In this document: positions 1-8,136 of the stretch, piece by piece | How the letters are laid out: every line of letters begins with the position of its first letter | How positions within the stretch are numbered: position 1 is the stretch's first letter | IMG/VR virus record: IMGVR_UViG_3300028025_002700 | Span: 1 to 32,615 of that record | From: a virus | Reading direction: 5' to 3' (one strand) | Length of the DNA stretch: 32,615 nucleotides | Notes under the pieces: generated by a model | Database searches by the model: none | What the model was told of the DNA's origin: nothing | What the model saw: the letters and a program-made list of their open reading frames with translations, nothing else | Made by a program: the position numbers and the translations under genes

Positions 1-9
1 ACCCCACTA

Positions 10-18
10 TGCTATACT
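10..18 (+). promoter_or_regulatory. Extended -10 promoter candidate
   Basis: The sequence TGCTATACT is an extended -10 element (TGn followed by TATACT). It lies about 45 bases upstream of the first + strand ORF and could start the transcript for the 63-5751 gene block. A -35 element would fall outside the window, so it cannot be checked. Confidence 0.4.
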
Positions 19-62
19 ACAGAGCCTAAATCAGCTCTCAAATCAACCCTTAAACTTATTTC

Positions 63-314
63 ATGGAGCCAGAAGAGTTCACGATACCGACCAGTTCGGA
101 TCCGTTAGAGCGTCTATTAGAACGTCTCCAACTCTGCACAGAGGTCATCCAAGAAGTCCACTACCTCCTCGAACAACCTAAAGAAGCAGACGATAAAGCA
201 GACCTACTAATAGCAGTAGAAGCCCTTACTTTTGAGACCATCGACCTACTTCAGACTACCAAAACTTATGTCTGGGGCGAGGAATCAGATGACGAGGACC
301 CTGATAAAATATAA
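63..314 (+). CDS. Small acidic hypothetical protein (83 aa)
   Basis: This is an 83-residue, strongly acidic protein with an ATG start and no clear Shine-Dalgarno site. The middle is likely helical, with repeated Leu and Glu (residues about 15-65), and the tail is very acidic (EESDDEDPDKI). No family is recognised. It is the first gene of a + strand block that continues with the large exported coiled-coil protein and ends with the endolysin, so a structural or lysis-related accessory role is possible but unproven. Leu and acidic codon use resembles that of the following genes. Confidence 0.6.
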   Translation: MEPEEFTIPTSSDPLERLLERLQLCTEVIQEVHYLLEQPKEADDKADLLIAVEALTFETIDLLQTTKTYVWGEESDDEDPDKI

Positions 315-348
315 GTAAGGGAGAGGCTTTCCAGCAGGAGTCTCTAAA

Positions 349-3300
349 TTGCTTAAGAAAATAGCAAAAGGACCGTTATTTTTAACAACGGCCCTCTTTT
401 TAGCTACGCCAATATGTATGGCAGAAGTTGCTAGCGCTTCTTCGGGTTCTTCTTTCGGACTAGACCGACCACAATACCAACAACAAATAGCACCAGATAA
501 GCTGAAACAAAGCCTACCCAAAACGAATCAAGGTTTACGGTTACTACCATTTTCTTCTATTCCTTCCTTAGGGGATATCAATACTCTAGAGTCTAGTCTA
601 TCTACTGCCAAAAGTCAATTAGCAACACTGAAGTCTTTAACTCCTAAGGACCCAGCAAATGCCCAGACAATCAACTCCCAAATTGAAGCAGCCCAGGCTA
701 AGGTGGACTCTTACACTTCCAAACTAGCAGCAGCCAAGACAGCCTACTCTCAATACCAAGAAGCCTCTAAAACCCTCGCTGACGCCCTATCTAAGTACAA
801 CACTGCCCTAGAGTCCGAAACTGCCTTAACCACCAAGAAGACCCTAACTCAGGCAGAATACGACGACCTGCAACTTATCCTTACAAATAAGACTGCCACC
901 CTAGCTGCAGCCAACTCCAACCTAGCAACAGCCCAGCAGTCAAAAGATGATGCTCAAGCTGCTTTAACTGCTGCAACAACTAACTTAACAACTGCCGCCA
1001 ATAACCACAGCACAGCTATCCAACTTCTTAACAATGCTCAGGATAATTATGATGCAGCCGTTGATGCCTACAATACTGCCGTTAGTTTAAAAGCAAATCT
1101 CAGCCAGGAGCTAGAAGAAGCTCAGCTAGCTCTCTCAACTTCTAACCAAAGTAAAGAAGTTAAATATAATAATTTAGTTACAGCCGAAACCAATCTCGCT
1201 GAAGCAACAACCAACTTAGACTTAGCACTTGCTGCCAAGAACTCTGCACAGCTAACTTTCAATCAAGCAACTTCTAACTACGACTCAAGCGTTGATGACC
1301 TAGCTCTAACAAGTTCTCAACTCGAGTCTGCTCAAACTTCTTACGAAGCTGTACTCGCTCCACTAGACGCTGCCTGGTCTAACTTCTGGCAAGCAAACTC
1401 CGACCTAGGTTCGAGTACTTCTAATCTTTATATCAAGCAAGCAGCCCTAGCTAATGCTCAAGCTAACTACACTCAAGCAGTTGCCAATTACAACCAGTAT
1501 CTAGCTGAGTACGATATTGCCTACACAAACTACCTAAACAAGCAATCTGCCTTCAATGAAGCACAGACTACTTTAGACGAAGCACAAGACAGTCTAAGTA
1601 CAGCTCAGAGCAACTACGACAACAACCTCATCCCCGACCCTAACTGGACAGCTCCTACCCGACAGGTAGAGAACATCCGAACAATCACAAACACTAGACA
1701 AGTAGAAGTTAGGACTCTTGTTCCGCGTACCGAGACAGTTCTACAAGAGCAGGTAATCCCAAACCTATTACCTAACCCAACACTAACCACCACAGAGGGT
1801 TGGAGCGGAGTTTACCCAGGGTGGCAAGGCTCACAGCCCGGTATGTATGATGGAGAGATTACCTTCTCTTATATGGACCAAACAGTCAGCCAAGGACTCT
1901 TCTCTGGTCCCTTCGAGAACGCAACACTTACTTTATCTGCCGACTGGTTCAGCGACTGGACCGCCGACAGCTACTCGATGACTGTCACAGCAGAAGACAT
2001 CAACCGAAACCCAGTCGGAACTGCCACATACACCAACACAAGAACATCACATGACTGGACAAATAGAAGTGTAACCCTCACAGCCACGGGACCTGTTTCT
2101 TACATAACTGTTTCATTCTCTGGAATAGATCACGGTTTTTGGTATGGCATGTATGGACCTCGTATGAAAAATCCAGCACTAGAAGTTTCTTACGGGCAGC
2201 TAGTAACTCAGACTGTTTACGACGAAGTAATCACTTACGAGGAAGAAACCTACTACACCTATGAGACTTACTACACAACAGAAGTTATTCAGCCTCAGCA
2301 AGGTCTAACAGTTAGGGTTTACAACAACCTACCTACATCGAACCCACAGCGTTCTGATACTGCATATAACTTATGTCTAACTACTACGCTCACCAGTATT
2401 GAGAATAACTGGGGAGGCGGAGACATTTTAGGTTGTGGTGGCGAACGAGTTCTTATTCACTACACGGGCTACATCACACCAACCCAAAACATTACTTCTC
2501 TAATGAATCAAGCGGATGATGGCTTCTACATGGACCTCAATGGGACAAACGTTATCAATAACTGGAGCCTCAAAGGTTGTGGTGGCAACTGGAACTCTGT
2601 AAATCTTCAGGCTGGTCAGTCCTACGCTATTGACGCTTGGTTCTTTGAGTGGGGTGGTGGAGCGTGTTCTACTCTTTACTACCAGTCAGCAACTGGTCAA
2701 GGTGTAGTTCCTGCAGAGTGGTATTCAAATGGTGCCTCTGCTCCTCTAATCAAAGACCCTACTCTGCTTCCAGCACTTCAGACTGCACAATCAAACTATG
2801 ATGCTGCCCTCGCTGCGTACAATACTGCAAACTCAGAATGGACAGCAGCCCAAACATCTCAGCAAGCAGCAGCCCAGCAGTCGAACGTAGGTTACGACAA
2901 TCTAATCAGCGCATCCAACACACTCAATGCTGCATCACCAGAAGTCCAGCAAGCACAGTCTGAGTACGACGTTGCATTATTAAACAGAGACTCAATCTGG
3001 GAAACAGTCGGAACTCTAAACAACCAGAAGACTCAAGCTTCCAACTCAATCGTTTCTCTAACTTCTCAACAAGAGCAGCAGATCCAAACAGTGGCAATTC
3101 TACTTGCAGCCAAGGAGACAGCAGCCAATAATCTAGAAGCAGCTACTAATGCATATGTCTTATCACTAACTACCCACAACTCATCCGTTGATGTAGTAGC
3201 CGTTGCACAGTCTAATTATGACGCAGCAGTCACTGACTACGAGACTGCATCTACAAATGTAGACACTGCTACAACAAACTACGAGACAGCAACCAATAAC

Positions 3301-4179
3301 CTAGCTATTGCCACAACCAATAAGTCAGACACATTAGCAGCCAAGACTTCAGCACAAACAGCTAAGGACTTAGCAACTTCTACTTTAGAAACTGCAACTT
3401 CAACTAAGACTTCTGCCGAAGCAACTTTACTTGCAGCCACCGACACTTTAACAACTTCTCAGCAATCAGTAGATGTTGCCTCATCAGAAGTAACAACTTC
3501 TCAAGCTAAAGTCACTACCAAGGAATCTGAACTAACTACATTAACCGCGTCGCTTACTTCTGCACAAAAAGTAACTTCAGAGAGACTTTCCACTAAGGAA
3601 GCAGCAGATACAACTGTTTCAGAATCAGTAGCTTCCTACGAAACATCTGTACAAGAAGTAAGAAATACCGACCTACCATCTAGAGCAGACTTCGAAAACA
3701 TCACAACTATTGCCAACCAAGAACCCCCAGTCGAAGAAGGGTCTAAGGAAATTCCTGCTGAACTATCTGCCGAGAACCTTATGGAAGTCAACCTAGAAGA
3801 AGTAGACCCTACCGAACTTACAGAGGCTCAAGCAGAGCAACTAGTTGAAGCAGCTCTCGAAACATTTGAAACTGCCGAGGCTGGCTCTGCCGAGTACGAG
3901 CAAGCTCTCGAAGCCCTCTACCTCGCAGCCGAGCAAGATGACATCGAACTACCAGAAGAACTTGCTGCCATTCCAGGTCTTGCTGGTGCTGTAGAGGTTC
4001 TTAACTTCCTTGGTAACGCAGGTGCTGACATGTCACCAAAGGTTCGTGAAGAGTCAGAGAAGGTAGTTGTTACAGCCGTTGTTGCCGCTGGAGCAGCGAT
4101 TCAAAGTGCAGCAGCCGCTGCCAGCACAGCTTCCGCTGGAGCAGCTAGTTCTGGTGGTTCAAGAAGAGTAGGAAAGTAA
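349..4179 (+). CDS. Giant exported coiled-coil protein with PA14-like domain (1276 aa)
   Basis: The start is TTG, with an AGGAG Shine-Dalgarno motif about 8 bases upstream. This start preserves a Sec-type signal peptide: KK, then a hydrophobic stretch, then Ala-rich residues to about residue 31. Residues about 60-440 are Ala/Thr/Ser/Gln-rich heptad-like coiled coil. Residues about 475-620 look like a beta-sandwich, carbohydrate-binding-like module. Residues about 650-800 resemble a PA14 domain: DDGFYMDLNGTNVINNW, then an AGQSYAIDAWFFEWGGGAC segment. A second long coiled coil runs from about 810 to 1120, followed by an acidic Glu-rich region and an Ala-rich, weakly hydrophobic C-terminus near 1235-1270. 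The architecture suggests a long rod displaying a sugar-binding head. It could be a virion-surface or host-envelope adhesin. The signal peptide is unusual for a phage virion protein, so an exported superinfection or cell-surface role is also possible. Confidence 0.75.
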   Translation: MLKKIAKGPLFLTTALFLATPICMAEVASASSGSSFGLDRPQYQQQIAPDKLKQSLPKTNQGLRLLPFSSIPSLGDINTLESSLSTAKSQLATLKSLTPKDPANAQTINSQIEAAQAKVDSYTSKLAAAKTAYSQYQEASKTLADALSKYNTALESETALTTKKTLTQAEYDDLQLILTNKTATLAAANSNLATAQQSKDDAQAALTAATTNLTTAANNHSTAIQLLNNAQDNYDAAVDAYNTAVSLKANLSQELEEAQLALSTSNQSKEVKYNNLVTAETNLAEATTNLDLALAAKNSAQLTFNQATSNYDSSVDDLALTSSQLESAQTSYEAVLAPLDAAWSNFWQANSDLGSSTSNLYIKQAALANAQANYTQAVANYNQYLAEYDIAYTNYLNKQSAFNEAQTTLDEAQDSLSTAQSNYDNNLIPDPNWTAPTRQVENIRTITNTRQVEVRTLVPRTETVLQEQVIPNLLPNPTLTTTEGWSGVYPGWQGSQPGMYDGEITFSYMDQTVSQGLFSGPFENATLTLSADWFSDWTADSYSMTVTAEDINRNPVGTATYTNTRTSHDWTNRSVTLTATGPVSYITVSFSGIDHGFWYGMYGPRMKNPALEVSYGQLVTQTVYDEVITYEEETYYTYETYYTTEVIQPQQGLTVRVYNNLPTSNPQRSDTAYNLCLTTTLTSIENNWGGGDILGCGGERVLIHYTGYITPTQNITSLMNQADDGFYMDLNGTNVINNWSLKGCGGNWNSVNLQAGQSYAIDAWFFEWGGGACSTLYYQSATGQGVVPAEWYSNGASAPLIKDPTLLPALQTAQSNYDAALAAYNTANSEWTAAQTSQQAAAQQSNVGYDNLISASNTLNAASPEVQQAQSEYDVALLNRDSIWETVGTLNNQKTQASNSIVSLTSQQEQQIQTVAILLAAKETAANNLEAATNAYVLSLTTHNSSVDVVAVAQSNYDAAVTDYETASTNVDTATTNYETATNNLAIATTNKSDTLAAKTSAQTAKDLATSTLETATSTKTSAEATLLAATDTLTTSQQSVDVASSEVTTSQAKVTTKESELTTLTASLTSAQKVTSERLSTKEAADTTVSESVASYETSVQEVRNTDLPSRADFENITTIANQEPPVEEGSKEIPAELSAENLMEVNLEEVDPTELTEAQAEQLVEAALETFETAEAGSAEYEQALEALYLAAEQDDIELPEELAAIPGLAGAVEVLNFLGNAGADMSPKVREESEKVVVTAVVAAGAAIQSAAAAASTASAGAASSGGSRRVGK

Positions 4180-4181
4180 TC

Positions 4182-4598
4182 ATGTACGAATACAGAGTAA
4201 AGACAGTTATAGCAGTAGTTGACGGAGACACCATCGACGTTGAAATTGACCTAGGCTTTGACATCTCAATAACTAAGCGAGTTCGTCTTGCTGGCATCGA
4301 TACCCCAGAGTCTCGCACAACAAACAAAGAAGAGAAAGTTCTAGGACTCGAAGTCAAAGAACTTCTTAAGAAGAAGCTGAAGGCTGCCAGCAACATCGTA
4401 ATAAGAACCGAGAAGCCAGACTCATCAGAGAAGTACGGTCGAGTCCTTGGTTGGTTGTACCTAGATGGCGATGGCGAATCAGTAAACCACGCACTCATCG
4501 CAGGTGGCTATGCGTGGGGATATATGGGCGACACCAAAATAAAGAACTTTGAAGAACTTAAAGCTAAACGAGCACTTGCTCAGAAAGAAGAAAACTAA
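4182..4598 (+). CDS. Staphylococcal nuclease-like (SNase) endonuclease
   Basis: This 138-residue protein has the single SNase/thermonuclease fold (OB-fold nuclease, calcium-dependent phosphodiesterase in known members). The expected active-site pattern is present: VVDGDTIDV with metal-ligand Asp residues (14-16), RLAGIDTPE carrying Arg35, Asp40 and Glu43, and EKYGRVLG carrying Arg87. It also has the conserved late ALIAGGYAWGY segment. The length is typical of a lone domain, but it has no signal peptide and so probably acts inside the cell. It starts with ATG just 2 bases after the large coiled-coil gene and overlaps the next gene by one base (TAATG). Possible roles are host DNA degradation or recombination. 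Confidence 0.88.
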   Translation: MYEYRVKTVIAVVDGDTIDVEIDLGFDISITKRVRLAGIDTPESRTTNKEEKVLGLEVKELLKKKLKAASNIVIRTEKPDSSEKYGRVLGWLYLDGDGESVNHALIAGGYAWGYMGDTKIKNFEELKAKRALAQKEEN

Positions 4599-4828
4599 TG
4601 AAGAACTTCCTAAAAGGTCTGTTCAAAGACATCATCGACCAGGCTTGGACCCTACTAGGTATGGCTGTAGCTTGGCTAGTTCTAGAAGGCTCAGCTAAAG
4701 ACCTAACAGGCAAGCTAATTGCCCTAACACTAGGTATCTGGATTCTTACCTTCCCTCTACGCTACGAGAAGCCAGAGGAAGAAAAGCCTAAGAAACCAGC
4801 TCCTCGCAAGAAGGCAGTTAAGAAGTAG
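4598..4828 (+). CDS. Small membrane protein, holin candidate
   Basis: This 76-residue protein has two likely membrane segments (about 15-31 and 38-53) and a Lys/Pro-rich cytoplasmic-type tail ending KKPAPRKKAVKK. Its ATG overlaps the stop of the nuclease gene, so translation is probably coupled. It sits directly before the endolysin gene. Small size, two membrane helices, a charged tail and this position fit a class II holin, but no holin family was recognised. A second small membrane protein at 15494-15760 also looks holin-like, so the assignment is tentative. Confidence 0.6.
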   Translation: MKNFLKGLFKDIIDQAWTLLGMAVAWLVLEGSAKDLTGKLIALTLGIWILTFPLRYEKPEEEKPKKPAPRKKAVKK

Positions 4829-4854
4829 CTCGAATCAAAACCTCCCTGAAGTTG

Positions 4855-4860
4855 TAAAAT
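4855..4860 (+). promoter_or_regulatory. Putative -10 element (TAAAAT) before endolysin
   Basis: TAAAAT lies 33 bases upstream of the endolysin ATG, in a 65-base gap. The same hexamer lies 35 bases upstream of the tail-gene start at 21151, and both leaders contain a TTAAGGA ribosome-binding site. No -35 match is visible. This may be a shared late-type promoter arrangement, but the evidence is weak. Confidence 0.3.
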
Positions 4861-4893
4861 AGTACTATATAACTTCTTATTAAGGATTAGATT

Positions 4894-5751
4894 ATGGCAA
4901 AGTCACAGTGGCCAGTAGATGGCATCCCAGGCAAGTCTTGGAAGGTAACCAGCCCTTTCGGCTACCGAATTCACCCAATCAAGAAAACAAAGAAGCACCA
5001 CAATGGTGTTGACATCTGGCAGGGCGGGGACACCACCTACCTAGAAGCTTGGGCAGATGGCAAGGTTATCAAGGTAATCCCTAACGACAGCCCAACCTCA
5101 GGCGGTCACTCAGTAATCGTCCAGTCGACCGTTATGGGCAAGAAGGTCACTTGGACCTACTTCCACATGGTCAAGGGCTCAATCAAGGTCAAGGCTGGTC
5201 AGAAGATTGAAGCTGGTACAGTCATCGGCAAGATGGGTATGACTGGCTTTGCAACTGGCAAGCACCTCCACTGGGAAATCTGGGCAGGTCACATCAAGTC
5301 TCAGCCACTAGCTGGTTTCGCAACAGGCAAGGGTTATTACGACCCAATGGATTTCTGCAAGGCTGTAATGGCTTTTGAAAAAGCAAACGTCAATGCACAC
5401 AAAGAGACTCCAGAAAAAGCACCAGTAACTGTTGCACCTTCACACTCAGTAGCAGAGATTCCAACCGTTGCTGTACCTAGCGAAGCAAAGGTTGTAAAAG
5501 AAGCTCCAGTAAAAGCTACACCAGCTCCAGCTGCCGCTAAACCTAAAATTGCAAACCCAGGCTACCCGGGCGCATACGTGAAGCTTGGTTCAAAGGGAGA
5601 GGCAGTTAAGTTCATCCAACAGCAACTAAAGATTGTTGTAACTGGAAACTTTGAAGCAAATACCGACAAGGCTGTAAAGGTTCTTCAGAAGAAGCACGGT
5701 CTACTTGTAGATGGTATTGTAGGTCCAAAAACTTGGGCCCTCTTAGACTAG
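4894..5751 (+). CDS. Endolysin: M23 peptidase plus peptidoglycan-binding domain
   Basis: This 285-residue cell-wall hydrolase has an N-terminal M23/LytM zinc endopeptidase (about 1-150). The metal site is His36-x3-Asp40 (in KKHHNGVD) and His126 of the HLHWE motif (124-128). His91 (in YFHM) is probably catalytic. A Pro/Ala/Val/Lys linker (about 165-222) joins a peptidoglycan_binding_1-type helical domain (about 225-285; LGSKGEAVKFIQQQL and VDGIVGPKTWALL). There is no signal peptide, consistent with holin-dependent release. An AAGGA ribosome-binding site precedes the ATG. The role is cleavage of peptide cross-links in the host wall at lysis. It could alternatively be virion-associated, but its position after a small membrane protein favours lysis. 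Confidence 0.92.
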   Translation: MAKSQWPVDGIPGKSWKVTSPFGYRIHPIKKTKKHHNGVDIWQGGDTTYLEAWADGKVIKVIPNDSPTSGGHSVIVQSTVMGKKVTWTYFHMVKGSIKVKAGQKIEAGTVIGKMGMTGFATGKHLHWEIWAGHIKSQPLAGFATGKGYYDPMDFCKAVMAFEKANVNAHKETPEKAPVTVAPSHSVAEIPTVAVPSEAKVVKEAPVKATPAPAAAKPKIANPGYPGAYVKLGSKGEAVKFIQQQLKIVVTGNFEANTDKAVKVLQKKHGLLVDGIVGPKTWALLD

Positions 5752-5799
5752 ACAAGGCATAAAAGCGCTTTCTCCGTTCAGACTGTATAACGCATAATA

Positions 5800-5901
5800 A
5801 AAGCCCCTAGAAAGAAATCCCCTGGAAATGATCACCAGGGGATTATCTTTTGGATACAGAAAACCCCCCGGGAGAAACACTTAACTCAACCGAGGGGCTT
5901 T
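5800..5901. terminator. Compound terminator between convergent genes
   Basis: A perfect 10-bp hairpin (AATCCCCTGG at 5816-5825 pairs with CCAGGGGATT at 5835-5844, 9-base loop) is followed on + by ATCTTTT and on - by TTTCTTTC, so it may work both ways. It is enclosed by a longer 9-bp match (AAAGCCCCT at 5800-5808 with AGGGGCTTT at 5893-5901). A second GC hairpin is possible within 5864-5897, followed by CTTTCTT. It separates the + endolysin from the - gene at 5982. The rest of this gap (5752-5981) holds no credible gene. Confidence 0.8.
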
Positions 5902-5981
5902 CTTACCAACAGAAAGGAATTACCACGAACTTAAAGAGAACCAAAAAAACTTTAAGTCCGCATATTTATTATACACAATTT

Positions 5982-6266
5982 TTAGCGTTCGTCGTCGCGA
6001 AACGGGTCCTTGTCGTCATCTTCGTCAGTAAAGTCTGGGCTATTCATAATAGCGTTCATAATATCCTGGAATGACTCATTTACGCGAACAATACGCTTAT
6101 CACGGGCATGAATCTCAATCATTTCAGCTTTGTAGATAAGCTTTATCATCTGACGTATCTCACGCTCAGATAGGTTTTTAAATAGCGTATTATTCATAAG
6201 CATGATGCGAATTTCGCTAAAGTGTCGTTGTTTCTGTATTTTGAGTAATTGACGTTCGTTAATCAC
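5982..6266 (-). CDS. Hypothetical charged helical protein (94 aa)
   Basis: This 94-residue protein starts with GTG, preceded by an AGAAAGAGC ribosome-binding site. It is mostly helical and charged, with a basic first half (ERQLLKIQKQRHF, LSEREIRQMIKLIYKAEM) and an acidic tail (DFTDEDDDKDPFRDDER). No family is recognised. It is the last gene of the long - strand run and ends just before the compound terminator. Confidence 0.6.
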   Translation of the reverse strand: MINERQLLKIQKQRHFSEIRIMLMNNTLFKNLSEREIRQMIKLIYKAEMIEIHARDKRIVRVNESFQDIMNAIMNSPDFTDEDDDKDPFRDDER

Positions 6267-6300
6267 AATATGCTCTTTCTATTTGGTCTAGATACTTTAA

Positions 6301-6513
6301 TCATACATCTATTTCATCACTGACAATTACCAAATATCCGTCGACCATCTTAAAGTAAATTCCGTCATAACTGCTATAGTTCAAAATTTCTAGCCTTACA
6401 AGGTCATCTAGAAGAAGTTTTTTAGCTTTTAGAACTTCTCGATTGACAATTCCCTGAATTTCTTCAGAAAACCCCTCTTGACCTTCAGTAATTTTTATGC
6501 TACTTTCCGAAAT
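6301..6513 (-). CDS. 70-codon ORF without a standard start, in frame after the dNMP kinase stop
   Basis: Directly after the TAA of the 6514-7404 gene, the same frame stays open for 70 codons and ends at TGA (6301-6303). The product looks like real protein, for example EIQGIVNREVLKAKKLLLDD and YDGIYFKMVDGYLVIV. There is no ATG, GTG or TTG until codon 44. Possible explanations are an AUU start (a GGAAAG motif lies about 10 bases before codon 8), readthrough of the TAA, or an ORF damaged by mutation. It would otherwise be an unexplained gap between two genes. Confidence 0.4.
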   Translation of the reverse strand: MSESSIKITEGQEGFSEEIQGIVNREVLKAKKLLLDDLVRLEILNYSSYDGIYFKMVDGYLVIVSDEIDV

Positions 6514-7404
6514 TTAGTAGGATTTTACAGCCAGTTTCGAGTCAACAGAGTCATATAACGACTGCACACCAGAATTATTCTCCAATACATAGTCAAAATT
6601 GTAGTCATTTAGGGCATGTTCTGAAGCGTGGTCGTTAGCAGCACCATATCCAGGTCTCACAACTCTCCAAACTTCACCACCAAGCTTCTTAACTGCATCT
6701 GCTTCGTTTGGATATCTGACATCAGAAACAACTATTCTGCTGCCATCTTTAATGCTATCAATAGCTGCGTTTACCCAAAAGTCATCGCCAAACATTTCGC
6801 GTCCAACTTCAGTCCCAAAGCGTTGCAATAGCTCACGAATCTCTGGACCATGAGCTTTTAGGTCATCCCAACCATAAAGGTCTACACCAAGTTTTACTGA
6901 AAGACTAGGGATACCATTGATTGTGATTTTAGGGTTAAGTCTGTAAAGTGCCTCTTTCATAGGGGCAGCAAACGATACTCGCTCATATCCATAGTTCTCA
7001 ATTAGGTGATCTGCAACAGTATCTTTACCGTTTCTAGCCCATCCGCTTAACCCTAGAATCTCAACCCGCGGCACTAACTCTTCATCACGAAGAATGTATA
7101 GAGGCATGTCTAAACCCCTAGCAACCTGAACTTCTAGCGATGCACCCTTAGAGTTTCTCCACTCAGGAAGAAGACAAACTGCATCGCAGGTAATAAGGTT
7201 AGTCAAGTCACGACGCATGTACCAATCCCACGAATGCTTTCCAGCATTAGCAGAGGCTAGTGCTTCTTCGTAAGTTGATCCGTCATTGTGTGCAGGGTTT
7301 ACAACTTCGTGTCCCAACTCCAACAGCTGACGCTCAGCTTCAAAGAATGCAGGGAAGTTCCAGTCTTCTACTCCAGACATAGGTCCGGCGATGTATATTT
7401 TCAT
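6514..7404 (-). CDS. DUF4406-deoxynucleoside monophosphate kinase fusion
   Basis: This 296-residue protein seems to be a fusion. Residues 1-110 match the DUF4406/nucleoside 2-deoxyribosyltransferase-like fold (MKIYIAGPMSG start, MRRDLTNLITCDAVCLLPEW, SKGASLEVQVARGL). Residues about 115-280 are a P-loop dNMP kinase: a Walker-A-like GLSGWARNGKDT (118-129), then VVSDVRYPNEAD and ASEHAL, which resemble the nucleotide- and lid-binding parts of phage dNMP kinases. The kinase half should phosphorylate dNMPs. The first half may bind or hydrolyse a nucleoside, but its activity is unknown. It fits the dNTP-synthesis genes upstream (thyX, dCMP deaminase, RNR). The frame continues open after the stop. 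Confidence 0.85.
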   Translation of the reverse strand: MKIYIAGPMSGVEDWNFPAFFEAERQLLELGHEVVNPAHNDGSTYEEALASANAGKHSWDWYMRRDLTNLITCDAVCLLPEWRNSKGASLEVQVARGLDMPLYILRDEELVPRVEILGLSGWARNGKDTVADHLIENYGYERVSFAAPMKEALYRLNPKITINGIPSLSVKLGVDLYGWDDLKAHGPEIRELLQRFGTEVGREMFGDDFWVNAAIDSIKDGSRIVVSDVRYPNEADAVKKLGGEVWRVVRPGYGAANDHASEHALNDYNFDYVLENNSGVQSLYDSVDSKLAVKSY

Positions 7405-7413
7405 TTCGTCTTC

Positions 7414-7761
7414 TTACTTTGATTGCCCTCTTAGATAGTCAACCAACTCAGGGTTGTCTCTAAGGATAAGCAGTAGCGGCTCTTCATACATTCCAATAAA
7501 GTAGTGCTCCCAAACTTCGAAGTCATCTTTCTTAGTCGGCTTTACAGTGTTATCAAACACGTCATGTATGGCATGAAGTATTTCATGTATAAGAGTAGTT
7601 CTTTGTTTCGAGTACTTAAGACTGCTGTCTATGACAATAAGATTCTCAGTGCCCAAGGTGTAGCCCATGGTCGAGTCATTAAGCATACCGTCATCCTTGC
7701 GGTCGCGTAGAACAATCTCAAATACCTGAGTACCAATCTGTACTGACTTAGGAATCTTCAT
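7414..7761 (-). CDS. Small HExxH zinc metallopeptidase-like protein
   Basis: This 115-residue protein has a zincin motif HEILHAIHD (His59, Glu60, His63). A later Glu in EVWEHYFIG could be the third ligand. Its size and motif resemble the small phage metallopeptidases related to ImmA or SprT-like proteins. The substrate is unknown; regulator cleavage or protein processing are possibilities. The ATG overlaps the stop of the 57-residue membrane protein upstream (ATGA), so the two are probably translated together. Confidence 0.75.
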   Translation of the reverse strand: MKIPKSVQIGTQVFEIVLRDRKDDGMLNDSTMGYTLGTENLIVIDSSLKYSKQRTTLIHEILHAIHDVFDNTVKPTKKDDFEVWEHYFIGMYEEPLLLILRDNPELVDYLRGQSK

Positions 7762-7931
7762 TTATTTCTACCTCCCATAGTTAGTCCAACGATAAGCATA
7801 CTTGCGGCTACGATAACAGGTTGACCTAGCAACCAAATCTGCCAAGGAAGCTCCATAGAGATAATCGTCCAAACAATCTCACCCGAGATGAAGTAGATAA
7901 TTAGTGCCGTCCAAATATCACGCTTTGACAT
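7758..7931 (-). CDS. Small two-helix membrane protein (57 aa)
   Basis: This is a short ORF that overlaps both neighbours (14 bases with the upstream gene, an ATGA overlap downstream). It encodes MSKRDIWTALIIYFISGEIV followed by a second hydrophobic segment (WLLGQPVIVAASMLIVGLTM) and GGRNK. Two membrane helices are likely. The overlaps on both sides and the lack of any other gene here support it. Function unknown. Confidence 0.7.
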   Translation of the reverse strand: MSKRDIWTALIIYFISGEIVWTIISMELPWQIWLLGQPVIVAASMLIVGLTMGGRNK

Positions 7932-8136
7932 AGAACCACATCCCTAGCTCAATTAGACCAAGAGTCCAAAAAACAATAGTCGCTACCGACAAGATAACAA
8001 ACTTAGTAAGGCGGAAATATCCGTCAGACAATCTCCAAAGTAGGAAAACAAATACAACAGACGAGAACAAATAAAAGAGTAGCCCAGGAATAGATAGTAA
8101 GTATCCATCCAGCTGAATTACTCCATATGCGTCCAT
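7918..8136 (-). CDS. Small membrane protein (72 aa)
   Basis: This protein has two strongly hydrophobic stretches (about 13-35 and 45-68), so it is probably an inner-membrane protein. The start ATG overlaps the thyX stop by one base. With the following 57-residue protein it forms a pair of small membrane proteins of unknown role. It resembles no family I can name. Confidence 0.65.
   Translation of the reverse strand: MDAYGVIQLDGYLLSIPGLLFYLFSSVVFVFLLWRLSDGYFRLTKFVILSVATIVFWTLGLIELGMWFYVKA

Noticed and set aside
5850-6074. 74-codon + strand ORF with TTG start
   Set aside because: It runs through the terminator hairpins, has no ribosome-binding site and its second half is antisense to the 5982-6266 gene.
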